A stretch of DNA of 64,000 nucleotides, from assembly GCF_002797735.1 (NCBI RefSeq), contig NZ_PGFG01000001.1, positions 2,646,001 to 2,710,000 of the forward strand, in the 5' to 3' direction. Shown here piece by piece: positions 53,957-63,112 of this stretch (the first letter of the stretch is position 1; every line of letters starts with the position of its first letter). The stretch is from Thermoflavifilum aggregans. Its GTDB lineage: Bacteria > Bacteroidota > Bacteroidia > Chitinophagales > Chitinophagaceae. The position numbers and the translations under genes are program-made. Under the pieces are notes generated by a model, which was not told the origin of the DNA, ran no database searches, and saw only the letters and a program-made list of their open reading frames with translations.

Positions 53957-55735
53957 TTAATAGCCAGGATTCTGTTTTAATACTGATTGTCCATTTACGG
54001 TAGATCGATCTATTTCTTGCTGAGGAATAGGGAAATATTCATTTTTACCTTTTGTAAAATGAGCGCCTTGCATGAGGGTATAACCTGATGCCACTTCATG
54101 GGCAGCATATGCATTAAGAGTAGAATCAGCTTCACCCCATCTGACGAGATCAAAGAACCGATGCCCCTCCATAGCCAATTCCAGTTTTTCTTCAAAGTGC
54201 ACCAATGTTCTTGCCCTTGCTTGTCCTACCGATGTAAAATACCCAGAAGGATAAAGTCCTATAAAATAATTGGCAGCGAAATGAGTTCCATCTACACTCC
54301 TTACCCAATCAGTAGTATCAGCTGCCCGGGCCCGAACCATATTTACATAAGTCTGAGCCTGATCGAGTTTCCCTAATTCTACCTTTACTTCAGCTGCCCA
54401 AAGCAGTACCTGTGCAAACCGAATGTAGTGGTAATTATTAGCCGTATATCCACTTGTCCAGGAAGAGTTATCGGTATAAGTACCTTGTTCGCTTTTATAA
54501 TACACATTCTTTTTAGGAGCATATGGCCCTGCACTGGCTTGGTTACGAATCCAAGCCGCTCCGGGGAAGGGTCCCCAATCCAGATAGGGGATACCTCTCC
54601 TGCCAACCGTCCAATCCAAACGCGGATCAAGGGGGGTTGTGGTATCAGGGGTAAACGGATCCGAAGAAGAAAGCCCCTGATCATTTTTCAAATCCGAATT
54701 ATTATAAGTATCCGGCATGGGTAACCCTGTGACAGGGTCAGTTTTATAAGAATTTACTAAACTATAGGAAGGCTGGAAAAATCCACAACATCCTCCAGGT
54801 CCACCGCCATAAGGGAAGTTGAGTACATCACCAGCATTTGCATTATTTGCACCAGCGCCATCATTAACAGACATTTGTGCATCAAAAACATCTTCAGGAG
54901 TGTTATGGTTCTTAGCCGGATCAAAATTATCGGAGAATTTAATTAAGGCATATTTTTTCCCACCTGCTGTAACACCATTATTGATTAAATCATCTAATAA
55001 AGGCTCAGCTTGCGCATATTTATGCTCAAATAAATATGCTTTTGCCAGAAACGCCTCTGCAGCATATTTATTTGCTCTTCCTGCTTCACTTTGGGTAGCC
55101 GGGAGGTTAGCCATTGCATACTGCAAATCTGCTTCAATATTTGGCCAGATATCTTCATCATTGGGCACTCGCCAGTTGCCGGCACCATAGGTGATACTTT
55201 CATCAACCCATGGCACCATATTCCAGATTTTTTTAGCCTCAAAATGATAGAGTGCTCTTAAAAACCTTGCTTCTGCACTGACTTGAATAGTATCTGCAGG
55301 CGTCATATCCTGGGCCAGTCGCATAATTCTAAGCACATCATTGCAACGCTGAATAGCATCATACAATGCCTGCCATTTTGCCTCTAAGTAACTATTTGTG
55401 GGGGTTGGATTCCAGGTTTCCAAAGGTACGATATCAGGCTGGTCTCCCGGATCAGACCCTTTATGGGCATCATCAGCGCATACACTGCCAAAAACCCAGT
55501 TATCCGCACTTGTACCCCAAGGGCCTACTATATTTTGACTGGGGCCCCCTTCACCATCTAACATAGAATATGCACCAATCAGCAAACCTTCTACTCCTGC
55601 TCTGTTAGCCAAAGTGTTTTGATCATAATTTCCAATGGGTGGCTTATTTAAAAAACTATTGCTACACCCACTCATCAACAGCATAGACAGCATAATGGCT
55701 GCTGAGAGTATAAGGGATGATAATACGTTTTTCAT
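53957..55735 (-). CDS. SusD/RagB-family nutrient-binding lipoprotein
   Basis: 592 aa surface lipoprotein that lids the SusC channel and binds glycans or peptides. Lipobox LMSGC (Cys24), then FLNKPPIGNYDQNTL and EGLLIGAYSMLDGEGG typical of SusD N-termini; the TPR-like helical core has FLRALYHFEAKKIW; the C-terminus shows FEEKLELAMEGHRFFDLVRWG and FPIPQQEIDRS, the family's end signature. It starts 25 bp after the SusC stop. The substrate is not readable; no glycoside hydrolase or peptidase gene accompanies the pair. Confidence 0.95.
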   Translation of the reverse strand: MKNVLSSLILSAAIMLSMLLMSGCSNSFLNKPPIGNYDQNTLANRAGVEGLLIGAYSMLDGEGGPSQNIVGPWGTSADNWVFGSVCADDAHKGSDPGDQPDIVPLETWNPTPTNSYLEAKWQALYDAIQRCNDVLRIMRLAQDMTPADTIQVSAEARFLRALYHFEAKKIWNMVPWVDESITYGAGNWRVPNDEDIWPNIEADLQYAMANLPATQSEAGRANKYAAEAFLAKAYLFEHKYAQAEPLLDDLINNGVTAGGKKYALIKFSDNFDPAKNHNTPEDVFDAQMSVNDGAGANNANAGDVLNFPYGGGPGGCCGFFQPSYSLVNSYKTDPVTGLPMPDTYNNSDLKNDQGLSSSDPFTPDTTTPLDPRLDWTVGRRGIPYLDWGPFPGAAWIRNQASAGPYAPKKNVYYKSEQGTYTDNSSWTSGYTANNYHYIRFAQVLLWAAEVKVELGKLDQAQTYVNMVRARAADTTDWVRSVDGTHFAANYFIGLYPSGYFTSVGQARARTLVHFEEKLELAMEGHRFFDLVRWGEADSTLNAYAAHEVASGYTLMQGAHFTKGKNEYFPIPQQEIDRSTVNGQSVLKQNPGY

Positions 55736-55760
55736 ATTTCAATAATTTTAGATCGAATAA

Positions 55761-58700
55761 TTAAAATGAAAGGTTTACACCTAAAATAAAATTCTTCTGA
55801 TTGTTTGGATAATTTCCATAATCTATCCCAAAGGCAGCTGCTGAGCCAAATAATTCAGGATCCAGACCGCTGTATTTGGTTAACTGGAAAAGATTGGCTA
55901 CCTGCAAATAAACCCTCAATTTTTCCAGTTTAACACGATGGATAACTGACTCTGGCACCGTATATCCAATAATCAAAGATTTGCATTTGAAAAATGATCC
56001 GTTTTCTATGTAGTAGGAGTTAGGCACCTGATTTGTACTGAAAGTAGCAACATTTTCCAAGATCGGAGCTTTCGGATTTTTGTTTGTGGGAGTCCAGGAA
56101 TTATACAGAAGATCTTTGCTCTTATTGCCCTGGAATGAAGCCCAGAAATTGGTCCAATATTTCACATAATTTAGCACATCATTGCCATAAGATCCATAAA
56201 ACACCACAATAAAATCAAAGTTCCTGTATGTGCCGTTTATATTCAACCCATATGTAAATTTTGGGTTGGGGTTTCCAATATATGTACGATCATCTGGTGT
56301 AATTTTACCATCACCATTGATATCTGCATATTTAAAACGACCCGGAGCAGCATCAGCCTGTTGAGGAGACTTGGCAACATCACTAGCATCCTGGAAATAA
56401 CCAATTACTTTATACCCATAAAAAGCACTTACAGGATGTCCAACCTCATTACGAACAAAATCTCCTATTCTACTACCGCCAGCGGTAAAATACCCTCCAG
56501 GTATATTCACCACTTTACTCTTGTAAGTAGTGACATCTGCACCCACATTTAATAAAAACTGGGAGCCCACTTTTGCATGATAATTTACGGTAACATCAGC
56601 ACCTACATTTTGAATATCCCCAATATTCACAAAAGGAAGTGAAGCACCTCCTACCAATGCATTTGTCTGATCTGGGAATAACAAACCTTTTATTTTCTTC
56701 TTGTAATATTCAACTGAAAAATCAAGTTTGCTATTTAGAACTGTTGCATCCAATCCTACATTAGTTTCTATATCTGATTCCCAGCCTGTCTTTGGGTTAC
56801 CTATTTGAACAGCATAAAATCCTTGTGTGATATTAGAATAATCTGTTGTAATCGCATAATACGAACTTCCAGCATCGCTCCCGAATAAGGTATATGCATT
56901 CGTAGGATTTACATTACTTTGAGAACCTAACAAGCCATAACTTCCTCTAACTTTCAAATCATTAATCCATGTAACAGATTTCAGAAAATTTTCCTGTGAA
57001 ATACGCCATGCAATAGAGCCAGCGCCGAAATATCCAACCCGCTTTTCCGGACCAAACACCGAAGAAGCGTCTCTTCTTAATGTTCCGCCCAGCAAGTATT
57101 TATCCTTGTAATTGTAATCAAGCCTGCTAATCAAAGAATACAATGTATTCTGATAAGCATAGCTAGTGTTTGTTTGACCTTTCGGAGAGCCGGCTGACAA
57201 TACCCATAGACCTGGATCATCTACAAAATAATTCAATCTATTGCCACTTACGCCTCTGCCATAATTATTGATTGCTTCAGAACCAACTAAAATTTTTAAG
57301 TGATGATTCTGCCAGAAATCTTTAGTGAAAGTCAAAGTGTTAACCCAATCCCAGGAACTATTGTATCCGGCCCCTTCTCCAAACCCATTTGAAGCATTAT
57401 TTTCAGAATTTTCATAAGTATGATAAGTATAGTACCAGTAGTAAAAGTTATCAATTGTCCCACCAAAACTGGTTCGTACAGTAAAGTATTTCAGAAAATC
57501 AACTTCTGCCCATACATTGCCTGTAATTACCCAATCGTATCCTCTGTTGCCTTCAGTACGTACCTGATCCGCAACAGGGTTATGTGCATTTCCTAATTCC
57601 GGTCCCGCACTTCCAGCCCAGTTACCCATAATATCATAAACAGGAATAATGGGCTGCTCCCTATATATCATGTTAATCACGTTTTCACTGTTGTATGAAA
57701 TCTGGGGATTGCTTTTATAGAACATATAAGCGTTTTCACCTGCCCGGATGTGATCCGTGATATGGAAACTCGTATTCACACGGGCTGAATATCGTTTTAA
57801 ATAGGTTGCAATCAGTGTCCCTTGCTGATCAAAATACCCTAAAGAAAATAAATAGGTTGATTTGTCTGATCCACCAGATAGTGTGCCAGTGTGGCTTTGT
57901 ATAAGTGCGGGCTTAAAACATTCGTGGAACCAGTCTGTGCCTTGTTTATTGGCTCTCACAATTTGATAAATGGGTCCTTTATTGTAATCAATATTATATA
58001 GCTTAGGATCTACAGCCGGATCTCCCTCCATTTTACCTCCCGGATCAATGTAGTCGGGCAAAATAGGCTTGGGACCATTGCCATATTGGATGGAAAATGG
58101 GTTACCATTGGCAGCAACCTGGCCAGCATTAATATCCGCGATCCACAGAGCATTAGCTAATTCCTGAGAATTCAATAAATGGAACACATTTCCTTGCAAA
58201 GGTCTTTGTGTGCCTACATACCCATCATAATTAAACTTGGGTTTGCCTGGCTGACCCGACTTGGTAGTAACTATAATTACTCCATTTGAACCACGCACAC
58301 CATATATGGCAGCAGCACCGGCATCTTTTAACACCTGAATGGAAGCAATGTCGTTAGGATTAATGTCATGCAAGCTGGCCTGAACACCATCTATTATAAC
58401 AAGAGGATCTGTACTGCCAAATGAAGTAATTCCACGAATAAACACATTGCTAGGTCCACCGGGTGCACCAGAAGTAATCACATTTACGCCGGCAGCTTGC
58501 CCCTGAAGCATTTGCTCAGGATTCCCAACGGGTACCGCTTTCATCTGCTTGACATCCACCACAGAAACCGAGCCGGTAATATCCTTTTTCTTTTCACTGG
58601 TATAACCTGTCACCACAACTTCATTGAGCTGGCTAGCACTTTCCTGAAGTTTAATGGTCAGGCTATTCTGGCCATCTACCGGCACCTGCTGGCTATTGAA

Positions 58701-58946
58701 GCCAATGAATGAGATAACCAAAACGGCCTGGTCATTGGGCACCTGAATGCTAAAGGAACCATCCGGGCCTGAAACTGCACCGGTGTTCGTTCCTTTGACC
58801 TGAATAGAGGCCCCAACAATGGGTGAATTGTCCGTCGCATTGAGAATGGTTCCCCGGACGGTTCGCTGGGCTAAAGCCTGGGTGCTCAGGACCACGGCAC
58901 CCAGGATCATCACAGCCCGAAACAACTGTGTAAGTCTGTGTTTCAT
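55761..58946 (-). CDS. SusC/RagA-family TonB-linked outer-membrane receptor
   Basis: 1061 aa TonB-dependent importer. Signal peptide ends at TQALAQ; then the CarboxypepD_reg-like domain (about 28-110), the SusC signature segment VVVTGYTSEKKKDITGSVS, a plug with VFIRGITSFGSTDPLVIIDG and DAGAAAIYGVRGSNGVIIVT (about 175-225), and a long barrel ending in NFILGVNLSF with terminal Phe. Together with SusD it imports oligosaccharides or other polymers. It has a consensus promoter about 280 nt upstream and thus a long leader. Confidence 0.96.
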   Translation of the reverse strand: MKHRLTQLFRAVMILGAVVLSTQALAQRTVRGTILNATDNSPIVGASIQVKGTNTGAVSGPDGSFSIQVPNDQAVLVISFIGFNSQQVPVDGQNSLTIKLQESASQLNEVVVTGYTSEKKKDITGSVSVVDVKQMKAVPVGNPEQMLQGQAAGVNVITSGAPGGPSNVFIRGITSFGSTDPLVIIDGVQASLHDINPNDIASIQVLKDAGAAAIYGVRGSNGVIIVTTKSGQPGKPKFNYDGYVGTQRPLQGNVFHLLNSQELANALWIADINAGQVAANGNPFSIQYGNGPKPILPDYIDPGGKMEGDPAVDPKLYNIDYNKGPIYQIVRANKQGTDWFHECFKPALIQSHTGTLSGGSDKSTYLFSLGYFDQQGTLIATYLKRYSARVNTSFHITDHIRAGENAYMFYKSNPQISYNSENVINMIYREQPIIPVYDIMGNWAGSAGPELGNAHNPVADQVRTEGNRGYDWVITGNVWAEVDFLKYFTVRTSFGGTIDNFYYWYYTYHTYENSENNASNGFGEGAGYNSSWDWVNTLTFTKDFWQNHHLKILVGSEAINNYGRGVSGNRLNYFVDDPGLWVLSAGSPKGQTNTSYAYQNTLYSLISRLDYNYKDKYLLGGTLRRDASSVFGPEKRVGYFGAGSIAWRISQENFLKSVTWINDLKVRGSYGLLGSQSNVNPTNAYTLFGSDAGSSYYAITTDYSNITQGFYAVQIGNPKTGWESDIETNVGLDATVLNSKLDFSVEYYKKKIKGLLFPDQTNALVGGASLPFVNIGDIQNVGADVTVNYHAKVGSQFLLNVGADVTTYKSKVVNIPGGYFTAGGSRIGDFVRNEVGHPVSAFYGYKVIGYFQDASDVAKSPQQADAAPGRFKYADINGDGKITPDDRTYIGNPNPKFTYGLNINGTYRNFDFIVVFYGSYGNDVLNYVKYWTNFWASFQGNKSKDLLYNSWTPTNKNPKAPILENVATFSTNQVPNSYYIENGSFFKCKSLIIGYTVPESVIHRVKLEKLRVYLQVANLFQLTKYSGLDPELFGSAAAFGIDYGNYPNNQKNFILGVNLSF

Positions 58947-59036
58947 TGTGCAGATCTGGTTTATGGGTTAAAAGATCAATTTTTGAATTATCTATCTATT
59001 TCAAAAGGAAATTCAAACAGCTACCTTACCTGAGCA

Positions 59037-59054
59037 GACAGCTTCAAAGCTGTC
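59037..59054. other. Hairpin in the susC leader
   Basis: GACAGCT, loop TCAA, AGCTGTC: a 7-bp perfect stem (extendable by one A-T pair with a 2-nt loop) about 90 nt upstream of the susC start and inside the predicted long leader. No T-run follows, so it is not a simple terminator; an RNA-level regulatory role is possible. Confidence 0.5.
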
Positions 59055-59223
59055 ACTCACATGTCCAACACGCAAATCAAGGAAAGGGATCCAGACAACA
59101 CAACCGGGAAGCAATAAGAATGGAAGAAGATCCGAATAGAAGAAAAATCAGAGCGCTTAATGAGTAAACAAGTCTCATATCCAGTGGTTTAATGGGTAAA
59201 GGAGTTAAAACCTTAACGGCATA

Positions 59224-59255
59224 CAAACTTATGCGATCTGTTTTAAAAAAACAAA
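59224..59255 (-). promoter_or_regulatory. Consensus promoter of susC-susD
   Basis: Minus strand: TTTG (59255-59252), 20-nt spacer, TAAGTTTG (59231-59224). Both boxes and spacing match the Bacteroidota consensus. The distance to the susC ATG at 58946 implies a leader of roughly 270 nt. The rest of the divergent region 58947-59392 is AT-rich and holds no gene; GAAATTTG at 59379-59386 is a near-match -7 box for the plus-strand gene. Confidence 0.7.
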
Positions 59256-59392
59256 TACTTTTTTAACCTTTTTTTATACTTTTTTAGCCCTCCTGCATGA
59301 ATGTCTAAAAGAGGGTTCCTTTTTTCAAAAATTATCCAGTACTTTGAAGCCGCTTGTTTTCATTTTTATTCCTTTTCTGAAATTTGACTCCC

Positions 59393-60283
59393 ATGCCTAC
59401 CAGAAGATCATTCCTGCAGCAACTTTCGGTGATGACAGCTGCCGTACTGGCTGCTCCCCTTTTTCCCGAGACCCAGACACGCAGCCGGGCCATTGGCTTG
59501 CAACTTTATACCATCCGCGACGCCATGAGCAAGGATCCTGCCGGTTCACTGGCCCGCGTGGCCCACATCGGATACAAAGAAGTGGAAGCCGCCACCTATA
59601 CCGGCACCGAAAAATTTTATGGCTATGATGCAAAAGCCTATAAGCAACTACTGGATCAGAACCACTTGCAACAAATCAGCGGACATTATATCCTTGGCGG
59701 ATTGGAAAAAACTTCCCGTTCGCCCCTGGGCAGCATTCAAAACGGCTGGCAGCAGGCAATTGAAGACGCGCATACCGTGGGTCAACAATACATGGTGTGT
59801 GCTTTTCTGATGCCTGATGAGCGAAAAACCTTGGATGATTATAAAAAAATCGCTGAACTGTTTAATCGTGCGGGTGAACAATGCAAACAAGCCGGGATTC
59901 AGTTTTGCTATCATAACCACAACTTCGAATTTGAACCGATCGATGGACAAAACCCTTATGACGTATTGCTAAAGTCAACCGACCCGGATCTGGTGAAAAT
60001 GGAAATGGATATTTACTGGGTGAAAAAAGCCGGACAAGATCCGTTGAAGCTGTTTGCTGAACATCCCGGACGCTTTGTTCTCTGGCATGTGAAAGACATG
60101 GACAATACGCCCAAGCATTCGTTTACAGAAGTGGGACATGGCATCATTGATTTCAAAACTATCTTTGCACATGCCCGCCAGGCTGGTATGAAGCATTTCT
60201 TTGTAGAGCAGGATATTTGCCCGGGGGATCCTTTTGTAAGCATTACGGAAAGCTATCAGTATCTGCGTAAGATGCTGGCCTGA
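59393..60283 (+). CDS. Sugar phosphate isomerase/epimerase-like protein with Tat signal
   Basis: 296 aa, TIM-barrel AP-endonuclease-2 family (xylose isomerase-like). The ATG at 59393 is preferred over the TTG at 59384. The N-terminus MPTRRSFLQQLSVMTAAVL is a twin-arginine signal (RRSFLQ), so the protein is exported folded. Metal-site candidates are the Glu in KEVEAATY, the His pair in FCYHNHNFEFEP, the Asp/Glu in MEMDIYW, the His in LWHVKDMD, and the Glu in FFVEQDICPGD near the C-terminus. Such periplasmic proteins act on sugars or inositols. It is divergent from susC, which suggests a shared carbohydrate role. Confidence 0.9.
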   Translation: MPTRRSFLQQLSVMTAAVLAAPLFPETQTRSRAIGLQLYTIRDAMSKDPAGSLARVAHIGYKEVEAATYTGTEKFYGYDAKAYKQLLDQNHLQQISGHYILGGLEKTSRSPLGSIQNGWQQAIEDAHTVGQQYMVCAFLMPDERKTLDDYKKIAELFNRAGEQCKQAGIQFCYHNHNFEFEPIDGQNPYDVLLKSTDPDLVKMEMDIYWVKKAGQDPLKLFAEHPGRFVLWHVKDMDNTPKHSFTEVGHGIIDFKTIFAHARQAGMKHFFVEQDICPGDPFVSITESYQYLRKMLA

Positions 60284-60320
60284 TTGATTTATTCATACCT
60301 ACTTTGCTTATTTACTTACA

Positions 60321-60351
60321 AAAAAGCCCGCTTTTCATCAGCGGGCTTTTT
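60321..60351. terminator. Bidirectional rho-independent terminator
   Basis: Perfect 11-bp stem AAAAAGCCCGC, 9-nt loop, GCGGGCTTTTT, between the isomerase-like gene (+) and superoxide dismutase (-), with T-runs on both strands. Confidence 0.9.
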
Positions 60352-60373
60352 CTTTGCTTTTGCAGAAGCCTTT

Positions 60374-60982
60374 TTATTTCAATGCAGCTTCATATCTTTT
60401 TTCCACTTCAGGCCAGTTCACAATATTCCAGAATGCATTTACATAATCGGCTCTGCGATTCTGGTATTTCAGGTAATAGGCATGTTCCCACACGTCGAGG
60501 CCCAATATGGGTGTGCCTTGCTGTTCGGCCACATCCATCAGCGGATTATCCTGATTGGGGGTGGAAGTAATCGCCAGTTTTCCATTCTGCACGATCAACC
60601 ATGCCCAGCCACTGCCGAAACGACCCATAGCGGCTTTATTAAACTCTTCTTTAAATTTATCAAAGCTGCCAAAGGTACTGTTGATAGCTTCAGCCAGCTT
60701 ACCGGAAGGCTGCCCACCGCCTTTTGGCGAAAGAAGGGTCCAGAACAGAGAATGGTTGTAATGTCCACCTCCGTTGTTACGCACAGCCACCGGATATTTC
60801 GATACCTGTTTCAGGATCTCTTCAATGGTCTTGTTTTCAGCGTCGGTGCCTGCAATGGCATTGTTCAGGTTGGTCACATAGCCACCATGGTGCTTGCCAT
60901 GATGAATTTCCATAGTGGTTTTATCAATGTAGGGTTCGAGCGCATCGAAAGCATACGGTAAGGGAGGAAGTGTAAATGCCAT
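60374..60982 (-). CDS. Superoxide dismutase (Fe/Mn family)
   Basis: 202 aa cytoplasmic enzyme that converts superoxide to peroxide and oxygen. Metal ligands fit the family: His27 in MEIHHGKHH, His77 in [10 protein letters not shown], Asp163 and His167 in LDVWEHAYY. The GSGWAWL segment is also present. The choice between Fe and Mn cannot be made safely from sequence. Single-gene unit with its own terminator. Confidence 0.96.
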   Translation of the reverse strand: MAFTLPPLPYAFDALEPYIDKTTMEIHHGKHHGGYVTNLNNAIAGTDAENKTIEEILKQVSKYPVAVRNNGGGHYNHSLFWTLLSPKGGGQPSGKLAEAINSTFGSFDKFKEEFNKAAMGRFGSGWAWLIVQNGKLAITSTPNQDNPLMDVAEQQGTPILGLDVWEHAYYLKYQNRRADYVNAFWNIVNWPEVEKRYEAALK

Positions 60983-61097
60983 AGTCCAATGATTTTAAAG
61001 GGTTAAAAATGAATGTCAAACAGGATAACAAAAATACACATTTATCTACCCGCTGGCAAATTACCTATGATTCACTTAGTCACCATATTTTCAAATT

Positions 61098-61553
61098 TTA
61101 TGTCCGCAACCAGGGGCGGGCCACCTCGCGGAATGGCCAGGGTATGGCAATCAATATCAGCAGCAAGGCAATGCCAAAGAAAATAAGTGAACGGGAAAGT
61201 TTCTGCCGATCGCTCTGAGCTTTTTTTACCCGGCTCCAGCCCACATGCACCAGAATCCAGGCTATAATCATCAGGGTTTCATGTTCTACGGTGAAAAATC
61301 TCGCAGCGGCCTGCTGCATGGTTTGTGACATATCGCTCCACTGAGACAGCCAGCCTCCGACGATATACAGGATGATACCAATCAATAACTGCAGATCGCA
61401 GCTGATCATAAAAAGTAATCCGCTGCGACGATGTACAGGCAAATATTTTTTATCACCCGTAAATTGTGCGAATGCGCTGAACCATGCCCACAAGCCCAGT
61501 AAAATCACCACCCAACGCATCCAGTTGTGCAGAATCAAAAAGAAAGTGTGCAT
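61098..61553 (-). CDS. Four-helix membrane protein, Bacteroidota 'cytochrome B'-like family
   Basis: About 151 aa from the ATG at 61553, which a full promoter match 27 nt upstream supports; the longer frame starts with TTG at 61655 inside the neighbouring promoter. Four transmembrane helices are evident, beginning LHNWMRWVVILLGLW, then LLFMISCDLQLLIGIILYIV, then FFTVEHETLMIIAWILVHVG, then FFGIALLLILIAIPWPFR. This layout resembles small proteins often annotated cytochrome B in Bacteroidota. Conserved His residues (in LHNW, VEHE, LVHVG) could bind haem, but no function is established. Confidence 0.75.
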   Translation of the reverse strand: MHTFFLILHNWMRWVVILLGLWAWFSAFAQFTGDKKYLPVHRRSGLLFMISCDLQLLIGIILYIVGGWLSQWSDMSQTMQQAAARFFTVEHETLMIIAWILVHVGWSRVKKAQSDRQKLSRSLIFFGIALLLILIAIPWPFREVARPWLRT

Positions 61554-61579
61554 GAGATAAGCATTTGATGACAGCCAAA

Positions 61580-61610
61580 CAAAAATACAGGTCAAACTCC
61601 TGATTTCCAA
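61580..61610 (-). promoter_or_regulatory. Consensus promoter of the four-helix membrane protein gene
   Basis: Minus strand: TTG (61610-61608), 20-nt spacer, TATTTTTG (61587-61580). It fixes the start at 61553 with a leader of about 20 nt. Confidence 0.6.
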
Positions 61611-61640
61611 TTTTTCCATGCCCGTTCCGAAAAAGATTAC

Positions 61641-61648
61641 TAAATTTG
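61641..61648 (+). promoter_or_regulatory. -7 box TAAATTTG of the XRE/S24 gene, with overlapping short palindrome
   Basis: TAAATTTG matches TAnnTTTG and ends 13 nt before the ATG at 61662. The sequence CTAA-N5-TTAG (61640-61652) overlaps the box and is a possible autorepressor half-site pair, too short to be sure. Confidence 0.45.
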
Positions 61649-61661
61649 TTAGCAATTCTAC

Positions 61662-62444
61662 ATGTTAGACCATACACTTATGGCATCCTTGGCCGGAAAA
61701 AACATCCGCATCTTGCGTCAGCAGAAAGGGCTTACCCAGCAGGCATTTGCCGATCGGCTGGGCATTAAACGGTCGTTGTTGGGCGCATATGAAGAACAAA
61801 GAGCTGAACCAAGGCTGGATGTACTCCAAAAAATTTCGGAGTGGTTTGGAGTTGCGCTGGAGGATTTGCTGTGGCAGGATCTGTCGGCTCCGGGTGTACG
61901 GTTTCGGCGCCTGAAAGAACAGGCTCAGCAAATGCCTCGCCAGCGCATTGAGTTCGTCCCGCAAAAAGCCGCTGCCGGCTACCTGCAGGGATATAGTGAC
62001 GAAGAATTTATCGAAGAACTCAACACTTTCACATTGCCCATGCTGGGTGCGGGCCACTATCGCGCTTTTGAAATCAGTGGTGATTCCATGTTGCCGGTAG
62101 AGTCAGGATCCGTTGTCGTGGGGCATCGCGTAGAACGGCTGGAAGACGTCAAAAACCAGCAACCCTGCATTGTGGTCACCCGTCAGGAAGGTATTGTATA
62201 CAAACGAATTCAAAAAAGCAACCGACAACCGCAGAAAATCACCCTGGTGTCCGACAATCCAGCCTATCCGCCCTACAGTGTAGCCAAAGAAGATATCCTT
62301 GAAATCTGGCAGGCCGATCTGATCATCAGCCGCCCGGCACAAAAGCCTCGCATCGGAGTAGAGCAACTGGCCGAAGTGGTGCAGCAACTGCAGTCGCGTA
62401 TAGACAAGCTGCAGCGATCATCTTCCGTATCCAGACGCGGTTAG
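61662..62444 (+). CDS. XRE-type HTH / S24 peptidase-like repressor (CI/LexA-like)
   Basis: 260 aa. The N-terminal helix-turn-helix (about residues 15-70) has LTQQAFADRLGIKRSLLGAYE; the C-terminal S24/LexA-type domain (about 125-220) has catalytic Ser142 in SGDSMLPVESG and Lys181 in GIVYKRIQ. A possible self-cleavage dipeptide Ala-Gly lies at 130-131 in LGAGHYRAF. A Gln-rich coil and basic tail follow. CI/LexA-like repressors self-cleave upon RecA activation, so SOS-type control is possible. No phage genes are nearby; the convergent neighbour is pdeM. Start could also be the ATG at 61680. Confidence 0.88.
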   Translation: MLDHTLMASLAGKNIRILRQQKGLTQQAFADRLGIKRSLLGAYEEQRAEPRLDVLQKISEWFGVALEDLLWQDLSAPGVRFRRLKEQAQQMPRQRIEFVPQKAAAGYLQGYSDEEFIEELNTFTLPMLGAGHYRAFEISGDSMLPVESGSVVVGHRVERLEDVKNQQPCIVVTRQEGIVYKRIQKSNRQPQKITLVSDNPAYPPYSVAKEDILEIWQADLIISRPAQKPRIGVEQLAEVVQQLQSRIDKLQRSSSVSRRG

Positions 62445-62456
62445 GAGCTTGTTATT

Positions 62457-63104
62457 TCAACCAGCAGGAACTTCCATCACTTCATCTCCCAAAACAGCAA
62501 ACACTTTTGCATCATTTGCAAAACGAATAAAATGGCGGCCAGTAAATTTCCCAAACGCAGGTAAAATGGCATGGGTCTGTGTAAAATAAAAACACGGCAT
62601 TACCACTGATTGCCTGGCTTTGCCTTTGATGCGCACACAAGGATGGATATGTCCGCATAAAAGATAGCCACTTCCCCTTTCCATATCTCCATCCGGTGTA
62701 TGCACCATGTGGAAAGGCCCCAGTTTCAGCTGATGATGCAATTGAATCTGCAAACGGCTGTAATGGGCTTCTGCCAATACATCATGATTGCCTTTTACAA
62801 GATGAAATGTGATGTCGGGAAATTGTTTGCGCCACACATACCATTCCTCTACCTGATGATTCAATTGGCTATGAAACAGATCGCCCAGCATGATGATCCG
62901 TTGGGGAGCATAACGCACGATAAGCTTTTGAAGCAGCCTGAGATTTTCCTGATTTACTTCTGCAGGTACAGCGATGCCTGCTTTGCGAAAATGCATGGCT
63001 TTTCCCAGATGCAGGTCAGCCAGAATCAGAGCAGCCTGTTTTTCCCAGTAAATGGCTTTTTCGGGCAATAATGTCAATGATTCTCCGCAGCAAACAATTT
63101 GCAT
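62457..63104 (-). CDS. pdeM: Ligase-associated DNA damage response endonuclease PdeM
   Basis: 215 aa calcineurin-like metallophosphoesterase. Metal-binding motifs in order: ADLHLGK (Asp30, His32), MLGDLFHSQ, KGNHDVL and CGHIHPCV. Length and motif layout match PdeM, which in many bacteria is encoded beside an ATP-dependent DNA ligase and exonuclease; those partners are absent from this window. It starts 8 bp after the flavin oxidoreductase gene and is convergent with the XRE/S24 gene. Confidence 0.88.
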   Translation of the reverse strand: MQIVCCGESLTLLPEKAIYWEKQAALILADLHLGKAMHFRKAGIAVPAEVNQENLRLLQKLIVRYAPQRIIMLGDLFHSQLNHQVEEWYVWRKQFPDITFHLVKGNHDVLAEAHYSRLQIQLHHQLKLGPFHMVHTPDGDMERGSGYLLCGHIHPCVRIKGKARQSVVMPCFYFTQTHAILPAFGKFTGRHFIRFANDAKVFAVLGDEVMEVPAG

Positions 63105-63112
63105 AGCTTCCT

